From the NCBI GenBank assembly GCA_905221605.1, contig CAJNDS010002112.1, forward strand, positions 271,001 through 335,000: a DNA stretch of 64,000 bases, given 5' to 3'. Position numbers and translations under genes: made by a program. The DNA comes from Symbiodinium natans. Its lineage: Eukaryota; Sar; Dinophyceae; Suessiales; Symbiodiniaceae. Below are positions 1-11,319 of the stretch, in pieces (position 1 is the stretch's first letter; the number at the start of each line of letters is the position of its first letter). The notes under the pieces are model-generated. The model saw nothing but the letters and a program-made list of their open reading frames with translations. It was not told the DNA's origin and searched no databases.

Positions 1-564
1 GTGCGTCAAGGCCCAAACTACCCAGGAACCTCCCTAAACCCTAAATCCTAAACCCTCAACCGACGGTCAGAAGCCGGAGCATGCAAGGGAATTGTGGCTC
101 AGCTCCTCACAGTGTGTGCCTTCCATCGTAGCTGCCTCCGTCTTGCCGGTGCTTCAGGAAAACAAGGAGACATGGAGCCTTACAACTCGGTTTAGGGTTT
201 AGGGTTTCGGTTTTAGGGTTTTAGGTTTTGGGGTTTAGGGTCCCATGCTACCAAGAGAAGCTCCCAGAGTAGTCGCACCTCTCTTCCGGATGACATTGCC
301 CGGTCCCTGGACAACCTTCCGAAATTTCAGGGGGAAGCCCTGATCTTAACGGTTTAGGGTTTAGGGTGCATTGGACCACTTCCAGCCAACGGAAAGCACC
401 TCCTCAATTCTTCTGCCCAAGATACCGTTAAGACTTAATAGCTCCGCTGGGCAAAGGAGCACCCTGAACCCTAACCCCGCAACCCATTTTTCACAAGGGC
501 CTCGACTGCTCAAACCCTGCATTAAACCCTTCATTCGTCCTTCGGCTGCGGTTCGTGGAGGCCG

Positions 565-624
565 CCGGCCTTTGAGCAGGTCTGCCGCATGGTCCACGAA
601 GACACGCTTTGCGGCTGACAGGTC
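565..624 (-). CDS. REV3: REV3 exon DLSAAKRV
   Basis: DLSAAKRVFVDHAADLLKGR corresponds to 'DiSliKqYvqrQc.KLLeGk' of REV3. Acceptor TGGAG; the donor is probably GC. A possible continuation (REVRLLWE) lies near 255-300 but is not certain. Confidence 0.6.
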
Positions 625-800
625 CTCCAAACACCAAGCTTGAGAACCCACCAAGCCTACTTTCTAGGGTTTAGGGTTTAGGGTCTTAAGAATCATCAAA
701 GCCTACTTTTTGGGGTTTCGGGTTTAGGGTCTTAAGAACCCACAAAGCCTACTTTTTGGGGTTGAGGGTTTAGGTGTTTTTGAGGGGTTTGCATTCGGGT

Positions 801-912
801 GTACTTGAAGGTTCATGGGTAGTTAGTGTGGTACTTGGGGTACAAGGACCTTAATTGAGGATACGTAACAAAGGTTACCTTACTTATGACCCTACTTTTA
901 CCAGGGAGAGTC
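801..912. mobile_element. inverted-repeat element, family B
   Basis: Left arm CTTGAAGGTTCATGGGTAGT; right arm degenerate. REV3 region. Confidence 0.6.
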
Positions 913-1271
913 CCTGAGTCCCTTCTGAGAGGTACCTAGGCAGTGAGATAGGGTTTAGGGTCGACCCCCCCCCCCCCCCCACCCTCCCAAGAAAAAAGCA
1001 AGTTCACGCTGAAGGGCTACAACTGAAGCATCCACGTTCACCCAATGGGGTGCAAACAGCCGTGGATGTCTGGGTCGAAAGAGCAGGCAAAGCAGGGTTC
1101 AAGAGTTGAAGGGGGTAGTTGTGGAAGGATTTTGTTGGGACGCGGCCGCGATGCACCTCATGAGCCTAAACCCCCACATCACACATAACCCTGAACGCCG
1201 GAAACCCTAAACGCCCCAAACCCAAGTAGCACTCCCGACTCTCTGAAGGCTTCAGCTTCTGCGGTCCATTC

Positions 1272-1330
1272 CTTGGTTCGGAAGAACTCAGTCAGGATCT
1301 CATGCTGCACCTCATCTTCCACTCTGGCCG
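1272..1330 (-). CDS. REV3: REV3 exon, C-terminal palm/thumb
   Basis: VEDEVQHEILTEFFRTK matches 'kiLek.lkiLFetr'. The GA donor (GAATGG) joins in phase to DLSAAKRV in the next exon. The 5' boundary is uncertain. Confidence 0.65.
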
Positions 1331-2580
1331 CTGCGGTATGGGCGTGTTTCTTGCCACACTGCAGGGGCATTCTGAGGCATGATTGGCAGGGAGTTGAGGG
1401 AACTGCGCTTCAAGACTTTTGGATTTTAGGGTTTCCAAGCCGTCCAGTGAGCAAACATATGTCCAAAGCTCGAGTCGATTTCAGGATGGGTGCTCCCGCT
1501 GGCCAGAATACAGGAGCCTCAATAATTCCGCAAAAGTTTTTGTTTTGACGCAATTGATACAAAGCTACCCAAGATACCCTCTGAAAGTAAATAGGCCGGT
1601 AACTAAATAGCATATTGAACCCGGAACCCCATGGGCTTCGTCGAAGGGCTTAAACGGGGGGGGGGGGGGAGCTGGTTGCAGGGTTGGTTTGGAGATCAGG
1701 CTTCCTGGGACCTCAGACCCGGGTTTTCGGCTCTCACACTCGTGCCAGGCAGGAAAGGATTCTGTTCGAAGGTCCGTCCACTAGAAATCGTCAGGATTCC
1801 CACGTCAACAAGGGCACTGCAACAAACAATGCTCACATCAGACCCGGGTTTTAGGGTTGAGGGCTTATATAGGACATACATGCGTGCGTGACGGTCGTGG
1901 ATCGCTCTCTGAACAATAGTCCCAAAGTAATTCACTACCTGAACGTATGGGCCCGTGTTCCCCAATAAGCCAGACGCCCTAAACCCTAAGCCCTAAACAG
2001 AAGGGGCATCACTTGGACCGCGGCGTTGCTGGCCAAACGGCACTGGTCCCGCCCTTAGTGGGCGCACAGCGCAGCTCGGTCCAGGGTTTAGGGTTTAGGG
2101 TTTTCGGCAGTTTTGCAGTAAGCTTTGGGGGTTGAGGGTTGAGGGCTTTGGGTAAGCCCCACATGAAAGAACATGATCATTGCTGTTGCACAAGCCACAT
2201 GTGAGGACCGAGATAGATATGCATGAGATTGTGGGTCAAAGTCCCGGCGAATACGCAAGCTCTCAACACCCAGCAGCCCAAAACCTGAAGCCACATAGGC
2301 CTGTTAAGCCTATTTTCAATCGCACAACCTGGTATGGATGGATACTTTTCAACCTATCCCGAAATCAGACATGTGGAAGCACGGCTGAAAAATGAGGTCT
2401 GCGGCTCCTTACAACGTGTGAACACAGCACAGAATTTTCGCATGGGTGTCTGTTTTTCGGCCAGCGCTGTCGACTGTCCTGGCTGATCAACTGCTTTATA
2501 GAGTGGAGATGCGGGTTTGGCAAATGTGTGCTCCGCCCGTCTTTATAAGGAAGGCCCCTGTCCTGCACTCCAAGCCGGGA

Positions 2581-4136
2581 CTAGGGTGACTGGGATGCCA
2601 ACACACGTCTCAAACTTCGCTTGATCGTGCGAGCTTCCTTAATTGGATCACACTGCGTGCATTGCACAGCTGGGGACTCGCCTTCGACGGATTTCACAGC
2701 CGGTCCATGAAACATGCCGCCGTGCTCTGCCCAGTAGAAGCACGGGCTCAGCAGAGCCCAGAACATCACGTAGCCCGCGTGCACCTGGAACGGCAAGAGC
2801 GGGTCCTCGATCGGGCGGTAGAATCCGAATCCTGCGATCACTGCACCCAAGTTGCCCAAAGCGGAAACTCACGATGCCATAGCTCGTCCCTTCGGCCATC
2901 TGCACGAACAGGCTGAAGCACAGCAGCACTGCGAGCGCCCCGTACCATGGCTGGGAGTTGTCCATTAGTTCGAAGCAAAACAGGAAGATAGCCTCGAAGA
3001 AGAGGGACAGGAACTGCGCCCAGATGGGGCCACGGAAGCCGAAGTTCTTGAAGAGCAGGCCGCTAGTGATTCCGCCGAGGGAGCGGGACCGAAGGAGCCC
3101 GCCAAGGCAGAAGCGTCCGCGGCTGCCATCTGGAAATACGTTCGGACATGCGTTGCCAGCTGGTTGTTCATGGCGAGTTCTGCCCCAAAGCAGGCCGAGT
3201 ACTGAAAGATCATGACCACTACACGAAAGTCCTTGAGAACGACCAAGTAGTCCATCATGGATGGCTTCTGGGGTTTCCCTTTGACGGACACGTCGAGCAC
3301 AGCAGCTTGATGCATGCTGCACAGATCAGGAACATCACCGCCGGCACGACCATAGCAACCCGCCAGGCCGTATCCGGGACGACACCAGACTCGACCATTG
3401 GGTTGAAAAGGACCGACATCATGAAGATTTGTGTCACACCACCCCCGAGGTTGCCCCAGCCAGCAGCTGTGGCATTCACCGTGCCAATTACGTTCGGAGC
3501 GAACATCATGGGAGCACCAGAACTGGTTCGTGACGAACGTCGCCCCGGCGCAGCCAATAAAGAAGCGAATCAGCGTGTAGTTCCACGGAGCACTGATGCC
3601 AGCAGCTGCAGCAACCCAGATGGCCCCGAACGTCAGCAGCCCCGACTGAACGTTCACCGGCCCAAAGCGCTCCAGCAGCGTGCCTAGGGCGATCCGCACG
3701 AAGATCGTGGATGCCGGCGACCATGCTATCGCATTCGGTGCCCGGCGTGCAGACACACTTCACCAGCACCTCTGGCCTGTACTTTGTCACTCCTGTTGCC
3801 AGCTCCGCCACGGTCGGGCTCACGCAGTCCGTGGGGTTGCCATCACCGTCCTTCTCCTGGCCCTTGGCGCAGTAGGTTCGCGAACTTCAGGCACGCCTTC
3901 CTCGTCGGGCTCGTGGCAGGGGGACACAGCTGGTTCTCGCACATGTTCATGCTGGTCGCCACCTCTAGGCTCAATGGAGTCAAAGCGAACCAACCAAGAA
4001 AGGCAAGGAAGAGGGAGATTGTCGATGCCCAGAAAGCGCGCATGTGCGGATTCTGCTGCACCGTTCCGCAGACCCGGAGCAGTGGCAGCTCCGTGGGTTT
4101 GTTGTTCTCGTCGGTCGCCAACTTGAAGTCAGACAT
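2581..4136 (-). pseudogene. NRT2: NRT2/NNP nitrate transporter retropseudogene
   Basis: Intronless relic of a high-affinity nitrate/nitrite transporter (MFS, NNP family; a plasma membrane protein of 12 helices). The start MSDFKLATDENNK at 4136 is followed by HMRAFWASTISLFLAFLGWF (helix 1). Later come IALGTLLERFGPVNVQSG, the NNP signature AAGWGNLGGGVTQ, SMMDYLVVLKDFRVVVMIFQ, SLGGITSGLLFKNFGFRG, MAEGTSYGIV, then FYRPIEDPLLPFQ and YVMFWALL, to a TAG at 2581. The reading frame changes at about 3871, 3731, 3513, 3295 and 3095. About 20 residues, including most of the GIVGAGG segment, are missing near 2855. Six disruptions make it non-functional unless the assembly is faulty. It lies in a REV3 intron, same strand, with two spliced-leader relics just upstream, so it looks like a reinserted trans-spliced mRNA. 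Confidence 0.88.
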
Positions 4137-4182
4137 CTCCGCAGGGTTTCACCGGCTGGGAGGGTCACCGTCGCACTTTGTG

Positions 4183-4209
4183 TGAGCCAATCTTGAGCCA
4201 CAGCCACGG
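4183..4209 (-). other. relict dinoflagellate spliced leader, doubled
   Basis: On the minus strand CCGTGGCTGTGGCTCAAG (4209-4192) is followed directly by ATTGGCTCA. The canonical leader ends CATTTTGGCTCAAG and begins CCGTAGCC. The first copy keeps both ends with a 3-nt deletion, and the second is a truncated leader end. Such stacked leaders mark genes re-inserted from spliced mRNA. It lies 47-73 nt before the NRT2 start codon. Confidence 0.7.
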
Positions 4210-4284
4210 GTGTCCCTAGGCCCTAAACCCTAAACCCTATACAATGCCACGAATGCATGGCACGGCCATGCATTAACTGGGCAC

Positions 4285-4311
4285 CTCGCGAATGGCCTCC
4301 AGCCCCTTCGC
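4285..4311 (-). CDS. REV3: REV3 exon AKGLEAIRE
   Basis: 27 nt encoding AKGLEAIRE, matching 'aKGiEtvrRd'. Acceptor TGCGAG, GT donor (GTGCCC). The NRT2 pseudogene starts about 75 bp further along the following intron. Confidence 0.82.
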
Positions 4312-4809
4312 CTCGCAGAGGGTTTGGGGTGTAGGGTTGCGATTCTCACGTTTAGGGTTTTGCGTCTAGGGCCGTTTTTTGCCACCCGCCTAGTCAAGGG
4401 TTTAGGGTTTATAGGGTTTAAGGTTTAGGGCCGGGTGTTGAATACCTTGGGACCATGGGCGGGGACGGCATAACTTGTTGTTGGCCACCCGGCTATGCTG
4501 GCTTCGACACGTCTAGGGTTTCGTCGGCGGTCATGGAAAACTCTCCGTGCTGAGCCCACACTCCCTCGACCAATCCCCACATGACTGTGCAGAGGCCACT
4601 CCAAATCCTAAGGCCCCAAACCCCAAAACCCTCTCTGAACCCAGACTTTGCTTCAGGGTATAAGTTGGGATGTTCCCCCTGAAACAAGGTAGAAGCTAGG
4701 CCCGCAACCGACTAATCTAAGCGCTCAACCCTAAACCCTAAACTCGAAACCCTAAACCCTCAAACCCTAAACCCTAAACCCTAAACCCTAAACCCTCAGC
4801 ACTCTTCGC

Positions 4810-4853
4810 CTCAAAGCTGCCGACCCCCCCCTCAGAGGGAGGCTTGGCCTGGT
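4810..4853 (-). CDS. REV3: REV3 exon ending SFE
   Basis: DQAKPPSEGGVGSFE, the 'espDQ....FdaKG' segment. The GC donor (GCGAAG) repeats the first six bases of the next exon, and the whole nonamer GAGGCGAAG occurs at both intron ends. Confidence 0.82.
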
Positions 4854-5264
4854 CTGGACATGGGGTTTAGGGTTTAGGGTTTAGGGTTTAGGTTTCGGCT
4901 CTCGCACTCGCACAAGGCCGGCAAGGATTCGGTCGGAGGGCTTAGGTTTAGGGTTTAGCGCTTAGGGTTTCGGTCTTGTGTACAGGGACCATTTTTGGGG
5001 GGTCCCTCTAAGGGGATTTGTTGTATTTGGGGGTATTAAAGGAGGTACCCTTATTTGGGAAATACCCGCATGGAGAGGGGAGATAGGGTGCATTGGGTTG
5101 GATACCGGGGTTTCTATTTTCATGCGGACAATTTGTTCTGGTTTTAGTGTTTATGCTGGGCGTCTTTTTGTTGTTTCTCATGCAGGACCCTTCTCCCGAA
5201 GCCTCCAACCACAAATTGAGACCTGGGTATTCCCCCTAAACCCTAAACCCTAAACCCCAGAATC

Positions 5265-5331
5265 CGAGGCACCCGGCATAGGCCAAGCCCCCGTAGCGCT
5301 TCTTTGTCAAGCAAAGGCATGGCATGTACAC
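5265..5331 (-). CDS. REV3: REV3 thumb exon with KKRY
   Basis: VYMPCLCLTKKRYGGLAYAG and two more residues, matching 'VYlPClLlTKKRYvGy.yE'. Acceptor AGCAG. A GA donor at phase 1 is needed to join the next exon. Confidence 0.88.
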
Positions 5332-5474
5332 CTGCTGAGGGTTAGGGTTTAAGGTCTAAGGTGTAAGGGTTCAGGGTTAAGGGGTTAAGGGTTAAGGGTT
5401 TAGGGTTTAGGGTAGGTCCTTACTACCAAAGTGTCCGACTGGCGTGAAGCTAGCAGGCACCCGAATTGCAGGGC

Positions 5475-5519
5475 CTTCTCGAACTCCAGCTCCACTGGGT
5501 GAGGATGCTTCGCCGAAAC
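5475..5519 (-). CDS. REV3: REV3 thumb exon
   Basis: 15 codons, VSAKHPHPVELEFEK, matching 'v...nP.PvkLkFEK'. Acceptor ACCAG; GC donor GCCCTG. Confidence 0.85.
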
Positions 5520-5942
5520 CTGGTTCAGACAGGTTTAGGGTTTCGGGTTTCGGGTTTAGGGTCTAGGGTCTAGGGTCTAGGGTTTTGGGTTTAGGAATGC
5601 CAAACTTGAACGCATCCAGAACTAGCTTCTGCATTAACCTGGTAAACGTTTTCAAGCTATGCTTGACAGTTGAGTCCACTCGGCAGTGAGGCCTTTCTAG
5701 CCCCAATAAGAAGCCCCGACAAGAATCGAAGCAGCATCCTGCTTAAGCCCTACGCACCATGCACCCCGTAAACCCAAGAATTGCACCTTAACCTCAACCC
5801 TAAGCCCTAAAGCCTCTACGACTTAAACACGCAACCCTTAACCCTCTCTCTACACACCTTAAACCCCCAAGTCGGCCTATAAGCCTGAATGCCCAAACCC
5901 GACCGACCCCCCCCCCTCCCGGAAAAACCTATCCCAAATAAA

Positions 5943-6069
5943 GAAGTGTAGACCCTAAACCCTAAAACCCTAAACCCTAAAACCCTAAAACCCTAAAACC
6001 CTAAAACCCTAAAACCCTAAAACCCTAAAACCCTAAAACCCTAAAACCCTAAAACCCTAAACCCTAAAC
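5943..6069. repeat. CCCTAAA/CCCTAAAA array
   Basis: About 17 telomere-type units, many 8 bp (CCCTAAAA), in the REV3 intron 5520-6078, just before the plus-strand left edge of the exon at 6079. Confidence 0.95.
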
Positions 6070-6078
6070 CCCCTCCGC

Positions 6079-6141
6079 CTGGGAGCAGATGTCTCTGCCG
6101 GCTTTGAAGGCCTCCTCCAACGAGTACCCCCTGAGCTGGAC
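6079..6141 (-). CDS. REV3: REV3 exon after motif C
   Basis: 21 codons, VQLRGYSLEEAFKAGRDICS and one more, matching 'V.L.grs.eEAFk.G.eI'. Acceptor GCAAG, GC donor (GCGGAG). TTTAGGG lies on its plus-strand right and CCCTAAA on its left. Confidence 0.85.
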
Positions 6142-6148
6142 CTTGCTT

Positions 6149-6263
6149 CGGTTTAGGGTTTAGGGTTTAGGGTTTAGGGTTTAGGGTTTAGGGTTTAGGG
6201 TTTAGGGTTTAGGGTTTAGGGTTTAGGGTTTAGGATTTAGGGTTTAGGGTTTAGGGTTTAGGG
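6149..6263. repeat. TTTAGGG array
   Basis: About 16 units immediately right of the exon 6079-6141, opposite in orientation to the array on its left. Confidence 0.95.
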
Positions 6264-6590
6264 CGGGTCTTTAGGGAAAAAGGTGCAAGGCTCAAGGACT
6301 CAGACCTAAGCCTCAGCTGCAACTTTGGGGATCCAAACCCCTTTTTGCAACCGGCCCTCCGCTTCTCGACACTACGGTTTAGGGTTTAGGGTTTAGGGTT
6401 TAGGGCTTAGGGTTCTAGGGGCCGTCCGAAGGTTCCTGCTGTTGCGGAGTGCTTGGGGGGCGGGGGTTCCACATGCTCGTCGTCTGAAACGGTGAGTGCC
6501 GAGGCTTCTGTTTCGCGTCCTACTGGAGTTCGGTATAGGATGCAGAGCTGAGACATAAACCCGAAACCCTCAACAGCCTGAGCCTCCCCT

Positions 6591-6692
6591 TAGTTGTCCA
6601 GTACCTAGGGGTTTTAAAGGTTAACCTTTGGGATTATAAGGGGAATATATTACCCCAAAAAGGTTAAAGGTTACCTACTCTACTACTAAGTC
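6591..6692. mobile_element. inverted-repeat element, family E
   Basis: TTAGTTGTCCAGTACC start and GGTTACCTACTCTACTACTA end, as in H3 intron 3; in the REV3 intron 6142-6795. Confidence 0.8.
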
Positions 6693-6795
6693 CCTAAGAC
6701 CCCCCCTAAACCCTAAACCCTAAACCCTAAACCCTAAACCCTAAACCCTAAACCCTAAACCCTAAACCCCCCCACAGAAGTGATGGGCCCAGTGC

Positions 6796-6846
6796 AAAGA
6801 CGGAGTCGGTGTCGCCATAGATGACCTTGGCCCCTGGCCAAGTTGC
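6796..6846 (-). CDS. REV3: REV3 motif C (catalytic) exon
   Basis: 17 codons, ATWPGAKVIYGDTDSVF, containing the YGDTDS catalytic aspartates of motif C. Acceptor CCCAG. The GC donor (GCACTGG) is identical to that of the motif B exon. Joins in frame to VQLRGYS. Confidence 0.92.
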
Positions 6847-6916
6847 CTGGGAAAGTGGAAGGGTTTAGGGTTCAGGGTTCGGGGTTCAGGGTTCAGGGTT
6901 CAGGGTTTAGGGTTTA

Positions 6917-6977
6917 GGGTTTAGGGGAGTTCCCTGCTGCACAGCGGACTTTGAGGATCCACGCATGTCACCCTCAA
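6917..6977 (-). CDS. possible REV3 exon
   Basis: VEHEGIEGDMRGSSKS or an alternative frame follows GCAG directly downstream (coding sense) of a family C element. It lies between the palm helix and motif C exons. Frame and boundaries are uncertain. Confidence 0.35.
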
Positions 6978-6995
6978 TTCCCTCATGCTCCACCT

Positions 6996-7128
6996 GCTTT
7001 CATATATTTAAAGCAGGGTGTATATTTCTTGTACCACCAAAAGGACACCCAGTATATACACTCACCAATGCTAAAGAGGAACCTTATATACACTCACCAA
7101 GAACAGTAATATAAACCCTACTTCATAT
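6996..7128. mobile_element. repeat element, family C
   Basis: TTCTTGTACCACCAAAAGGA, then two copies of TATATACACTCACCAA, then AGTAATATAAACCCTACTTC. In REV3. Confidence 0.82.
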
Positions 7129-7224
7129 AAGCCCAACCCCCCCCCCCCCCCCCCGGGCCCCCAGGGAACAGTCGAAGCTCATTTTTGTCTCTCTTAAGGC
7201 TGTGGTGTGATTTTGAGCAGGGAC

Positions 7225-7268
7225 TTGAGCCAACCCTCTTCGCGCTTTGCGACTGCACCCCAAAGCTC
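7225..7268 (-). CDS. possible REV3 exon
   Basis: ELWGAVAKREEGWLK lies between TTGCAG and GTCCCTG in the interval where REV3 needs a short linker before WPGAKVIYGDTDS. The phase fits upstream; the downstream join is ambiguous. Confidence 0.35.
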
Positions 7269-7617
7269 CTGCAATCAGATCCCTCAACCTCAACCCTGAA
7301 CCCTCAGTCATGCTTCCCCCCCCCGACTCCACCAGCGAGCCCACACACTAAAACCCCAAACCCCAAACCCCAAACCCCAAACCCTAAACCCTAAAATCAT
7401 TGTAGCCCTGTAGGTTGGTTCCATGCCCTGTGGGCTTCTGCCAGTCCATGCAACCTCCCAACCTACAAGGACGCAACGCCCGATACCACAAGAACATGCC
7501 TTCAAAGGAGAGTTGCCGAAGAAATCCGGAACCTGCCTCCCCCTTCCCTCCCCCTAAAGGCCTCGATAAAGTTCGCTGCCTTGCGCGTCCGGGGGTTTCT
7601 TTGAAGCAGTACTGATG

Positions 7618-7793
7618 TGAAGTAGGGTTTATATTCCTTGTACTGTGGACTCGAGGTTGTGAATGATGTGAAGGTGAGACAGGGTTTATATTCCTTGTAT
7701 CCCCAAAAGGACACCCAATATCTACACTCACCACTGTCAAAAAGGAACCTTATATACACTCACCAATAACAGTAATACAAACCCTGCTTCATG
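7618..7793. mobile_element. repeat element, family C
   Basis: Family C core with a partly duplicated 5' end (TTTATATTCCTTGTA twice); REV3 intron 7269-8121. Confidence 0.82.
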
Positions 7794-8121
7794 TACGGGT
7801 TTAGGGTGTAGGGTTAGGGTTTAGGGTTTAGGGTTTGGGGTTTAGGGTTGAGGGTTTAGGGTTTAGGGTTTAGCTCAGGACTCCGGAGGATCAGGGGTGC
7901 CAAAAAAGGTTACAGGTCCTATCAAGCCTGCAGCCCGACAGACTCTGAAAACCCTATGAACCCGACAAACCTTTAAAAGCCCTTTCAAGCCCTTTTAAAG
8001 CCATTTCAAAGGCTTTTAAAGCCTTTTAAAGCACCCGTTCAAGTGCCCTGAACCTGTAAAGCCCTTGAAAACCCTTTAAAACCTTTTGAAGCCCCTTTTG
8101 AAGACCCTTGAAAGCCCTTAC

Positions 8122-8191
8122 TTTTTCCCGGGCCTCCTCCAAGGCACGCCGGCCCGTGGCCACGATGGAGTCCGCGATCTCTGAACAAGGC
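8122..8191 (-). CDS. REV3: REV3 palm helix exon
   Basis: 70 nt encoding PCSEIADSIVATGRRALEEA and following, matching the 'MPCvElaDsIV..gRetLE.A' helix after SGRM. Acceptor CTGAG; strong GT donor GTAAGG. Confidence 0.9.
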
Positions 8192-8218
8192 CTCAGTTCC
8201 CCAAGCTCCACGTCATAC

Positions 8219-8482
8219 ACATCTCTATATATACATGCATGCATGCATGCATGCATACATACATACATACATACATATGCATACATACATTTGTATATAT
8301 ATATACACATATGTACATAAAACATAAGCTATGTATAAGTGTACTATATATCTATGTGTATGTATACATATATATATATATATATGACGGTGAACATGAA
8401 CTATGTATATAAATGTACTATATATCTATGTGTGTATACACACATACATACACACACATATACTTATATATATATATACACA
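8219..8482. repeat. ATAC/TATA microsatellite cluster
   Basis: ATGC, ATAC and TA repeats in the REV3 intron 8192-9341. The open frames here are repeat artefacts. Confidence 0.9.
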
Positions 8483-9079
8483 TATGATAGTCCAGGGTTG
8501 GTACCTTCCCCCCCACCTTCCTTCCCTTCCCAGTCGCGGATGCCCCTCCCCGCTGAAGGTTTAGTCCCCGCTGCCCGGAAGTTGGGTTTAGAACCCCCGC
8601 ACCCCCCCCCCCCCGCCCGGGGTGTGGTGCTGGGCTTTTGGGTTCTAAGGCTTAGGATGTCATGAGGGCTTGACGCTTGCAATTATAGGGTTTCTCGGCA
8701 CAGGGCTTAGGGCTTGCGAGCCACACAGCAAGGCTGTAACAAAGTGGAACGCGAAGAAGATACGAGATGGTACGAGACTCCAACAGCGACGACAGTTGCG
8801 ACGATGCAGCATACTGTGTGATTACACACCTGCTTAACTAGTCATCGTGCCGGCCCTTGAAAATGATCTAGGCGAGAAGCTGGTCTTCGTGCATCAAGAG
8901 GCCGTTGCAAATCACTTTAACGTCATGAGTGGGCCTCTTACAAACGATGCAGGGCTAATAAAAGCCTCTTATAAGACTCTGATAAAAGGAAACTATACAC
9001 ACAAAACCCCGAAACCCAAACCTGTCCTAGTCCTAGACTAAAGTCATGGAGCATTCCAGCTACCGAACCGGGGACTTAC

Positions 9080-9226
9080 TTGGAGGTTCATGGATAAGGG
9101 TAGCTAAAGTAGGGTTTAGGGTTTAGGGTAGCTATAAGTAGGGTTGTGACTACCTTCTTAAGGTAAGTATATGTTGCCTTACTTGTAACCCTACAAGCGG
9201 CTACCCATGAACCTTCAAGTAGTCAG
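9080..9226. mobile_element. inverted-repeat element, family B
   Basis: GGAGGTTCATGGATAAGGGT to CTACCCATGAACCTTCAAGT; contains a short TTTAGGG insert. REV3 intron 8192-9341. Confidence 0.75.
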
Positions 9227-9341
9227 TATATAGGTACAAAGCCGCAGTTGCCCTAGAAGGGACCCTAGCTGGGAAAACCCTCCTTCATAAGCCTACTTAA
9301 AAACTATTAAGCGAGTTTTCAGCAAACACCAAGGCCAGTGC

Positions 9342-9380
9342 ATGCGGCCGCTGAACGATGCCGAGGAATAGCCATAGGTC
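9342..9380 (-). CDS. REV3: REV3 motif B exon, second half
   Basis: 39 nt encoding TYGYSSASFSGRM across split codons, the zeta-specific version of polymerase motif B. Acceptor CAAAG; GC donor (GCACTGG). Confidence 0.9.
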
Positions 9381-10058
9381 CTTTGACAGAGGGCCCAAGA
9401 ATCCAGGAAGTAGGGTTTAGGGTGTAGGGTGTAGGGTTTAGGGTTTAGGGTTGCAGAAGGACCTCCGTAAACTGCAACAACCCTAAACCCCAAGCAGCGA
9501 CGCTGCATATACAGTTCCAGGATACAATGAGCTAATGTTGCCTCCGGTTCAGTATGGTTTCCCACTATTCTGCGAAGTCTGAAAAAACGATTCAGGGACC
9601 CCCCATGGACAAGGTTACCCGGAATAACCCTTTTGCAACAGGCTTGCCACTTCGCCCGGAGTTGGTGCCACCCGGAATAACCCTAAACCCTAAACCCTAA
9701 ACCCTAAACCCTAAACCCGACCCTAAGCCCTACACCCTAAACCCTACCCCTTTTGGAGGGGAGCCCTTCAGCTTCAAGGCCTGGAGCTTCAGGGGCCTGA
9801 GCTCAAGGCCGGGAGCCCCTGGCCTTTGGGGTTTAGGGTTTACAGGGTTACAGGGTTACAGGGTTCAGGGTTTAGGGTTTAGGGTTTAGGGTTTAGGGTT
9901 TAGGGTTGAGGGTTTAGGGTTTAGGGTTTAGGGCAACCCGGAACCCCCTAACCCTTTTCAGCAACGGACTTTGGAGGCTTTGTTCCCCCTAACCCTAAAC
10001 CCTAAACCCTAAACCCGAAATTTCCTCATGAAGCTGGGCGGGGCTGGGGGGCCCCGAC

Positions 10059-10135
10059 ACGTTGGCGAAGTACTTGAGAGCAAACTGCTTGTGCTCCAGG
10101 CGCTTGGCCTTCAGCTTAGGGGACTCAAACTTGGT
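10059..10135 (-). CDS. REV3: REV3 motif B exon, first half
   Basis: Encodes KLKAKRLEHKQFALKYFAN plus two bases, matching 'kL.aRQLALKLIANVTYGY'. Donor GTCGGG. The split Val codon is completed by the exon at 9342-9380, giving FANVTYGY. Confidence 0.85.
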
Positions 10136-10416
10136 CTCTTGGTGGGTCATGTGAGGGTTTAGGGTTTAGGGTTCAGGGTTTAAGGTTCAGTCTCGGAACG
10201 TCTGCTCTTGGCTAAGTATCCCCGCGGCGGTACGTGGTGTAGCTGCGTCTGTGCCCGAAACCTCAAGGCGCCCTCCCAACTTCGGGTTTAGGGCTTAGGG
10301 CTTAGGGTTTAGGATTAAGGGTTTAGGATTAAGGGTTTAGGGCTTAGGGCTTAGGGTTTAGGCTTCAGGGTTCAGGGCTTAGGGTGCTTCGGAGCTGCCA
10401 GAACCGGGTCTCCGAC

Positions 10417-10479
10417 TGCGGCAGCTGAGGTGGAGCTCTGCTTGGCCAGGCGCTTGGTCTCAGCCCGCAGCTGCAGGAC
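10417..10479 (-). CDS. REV3: REV3 fingers-domain exon
   Basis: 21 codons, VLQLRAETKRLAKQ and following, phase 0 at both ends, acceptor GGGAG, donor GTCGGAG. It sits where REV3 has a basic helix before the ANVTYGY motif. Confidence 0.6.
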
Positions 10480-11149
10480 CTCCCAGGTCCCATGGGGTGG
10501 CCATTCGAGGTTGGCCCTTACAACCCTTTCAAACATGTAGTGTATATATAAAAAATATATACACCCATTTATTTACTGAACTTGTCAGTACATATATGTA
10601 TATATCTATATATATATATATTCAATACTCACTTCACCACTAGCCCAGGGCAACAAAAAGGTTAAACTTTAATGTTCCTACTAAATCAGGAAACCCAAAA
10701 AGTTTAAATTCAGCTTACGGCGAAGTAAGCTTATACTGTATACCGACACGAGCATGTCACCACTGAGATATTCAATTCTTAGCGCATGGAAAAGTTTGAA
10801 ACCTGAAAACTCACGTAGGGCGGATACTCTAAACAGTATCGAACCCTTCCAGAGCCTGCGGTTTTCTAAGAGGTTTCTTGTTCATATATGTAAGGGAACT
10901 CCAAGATTTTAAGAGTATCCATCCCCAACATCGTCTGCATGGCTCCTGCACATGAAGAGCCCTCCTACCAATGTCAACCCTGTCAAGCTCAAAGCCGTGA
11001 AGAACACCTTCGTCACAGCCACACACTCAAGCCTACCCAAGTTAAGAAAACCATGGAAACAAGAACTAACCCTAAACCCTAAACCCTTAAGCTCAAGGAA
11101 ACCTTCGGGCTCCGAGGCCCCTTTGGGAACCGCATGCTGCATCCTTCGG

Positions 11150-11286
11150 GTTTAGGGTTTAGGGTTTAGGGTTTAGGGGTTTAGGGTTTAGGGTTTAGGG
11201 TTTAGGGTTTAGGGTTTAGGGTTTAGGGTTTAGGGTTTAGGGTTTAGGTTTAGGGGTTTAGGGTTTAGGTTTAGGGTTTAGGGTTA
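11150..11286. repeat. TTTAGGG array
   Basis: About 19 units with a few 6- or 8-bp variants, REV3 intron. Confidence 0.95.
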
Positions 11287-11319
11287 TCTTGCGAGGACGA
11301 AAAAGGGTGTGTCACTGAC

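Noticed and set aside
4978-5253. 91-aa plus-strand frame
   Set aside because: It overlaps the REV3 KKRY intron region and reads an inverted-repeat element; no codon or motif support.
8026-8665. Open frames rich in Tyr, Ile, His and Cys
   Set aside because: They read ATAC/TATA microsatellites in a REV3 intron.
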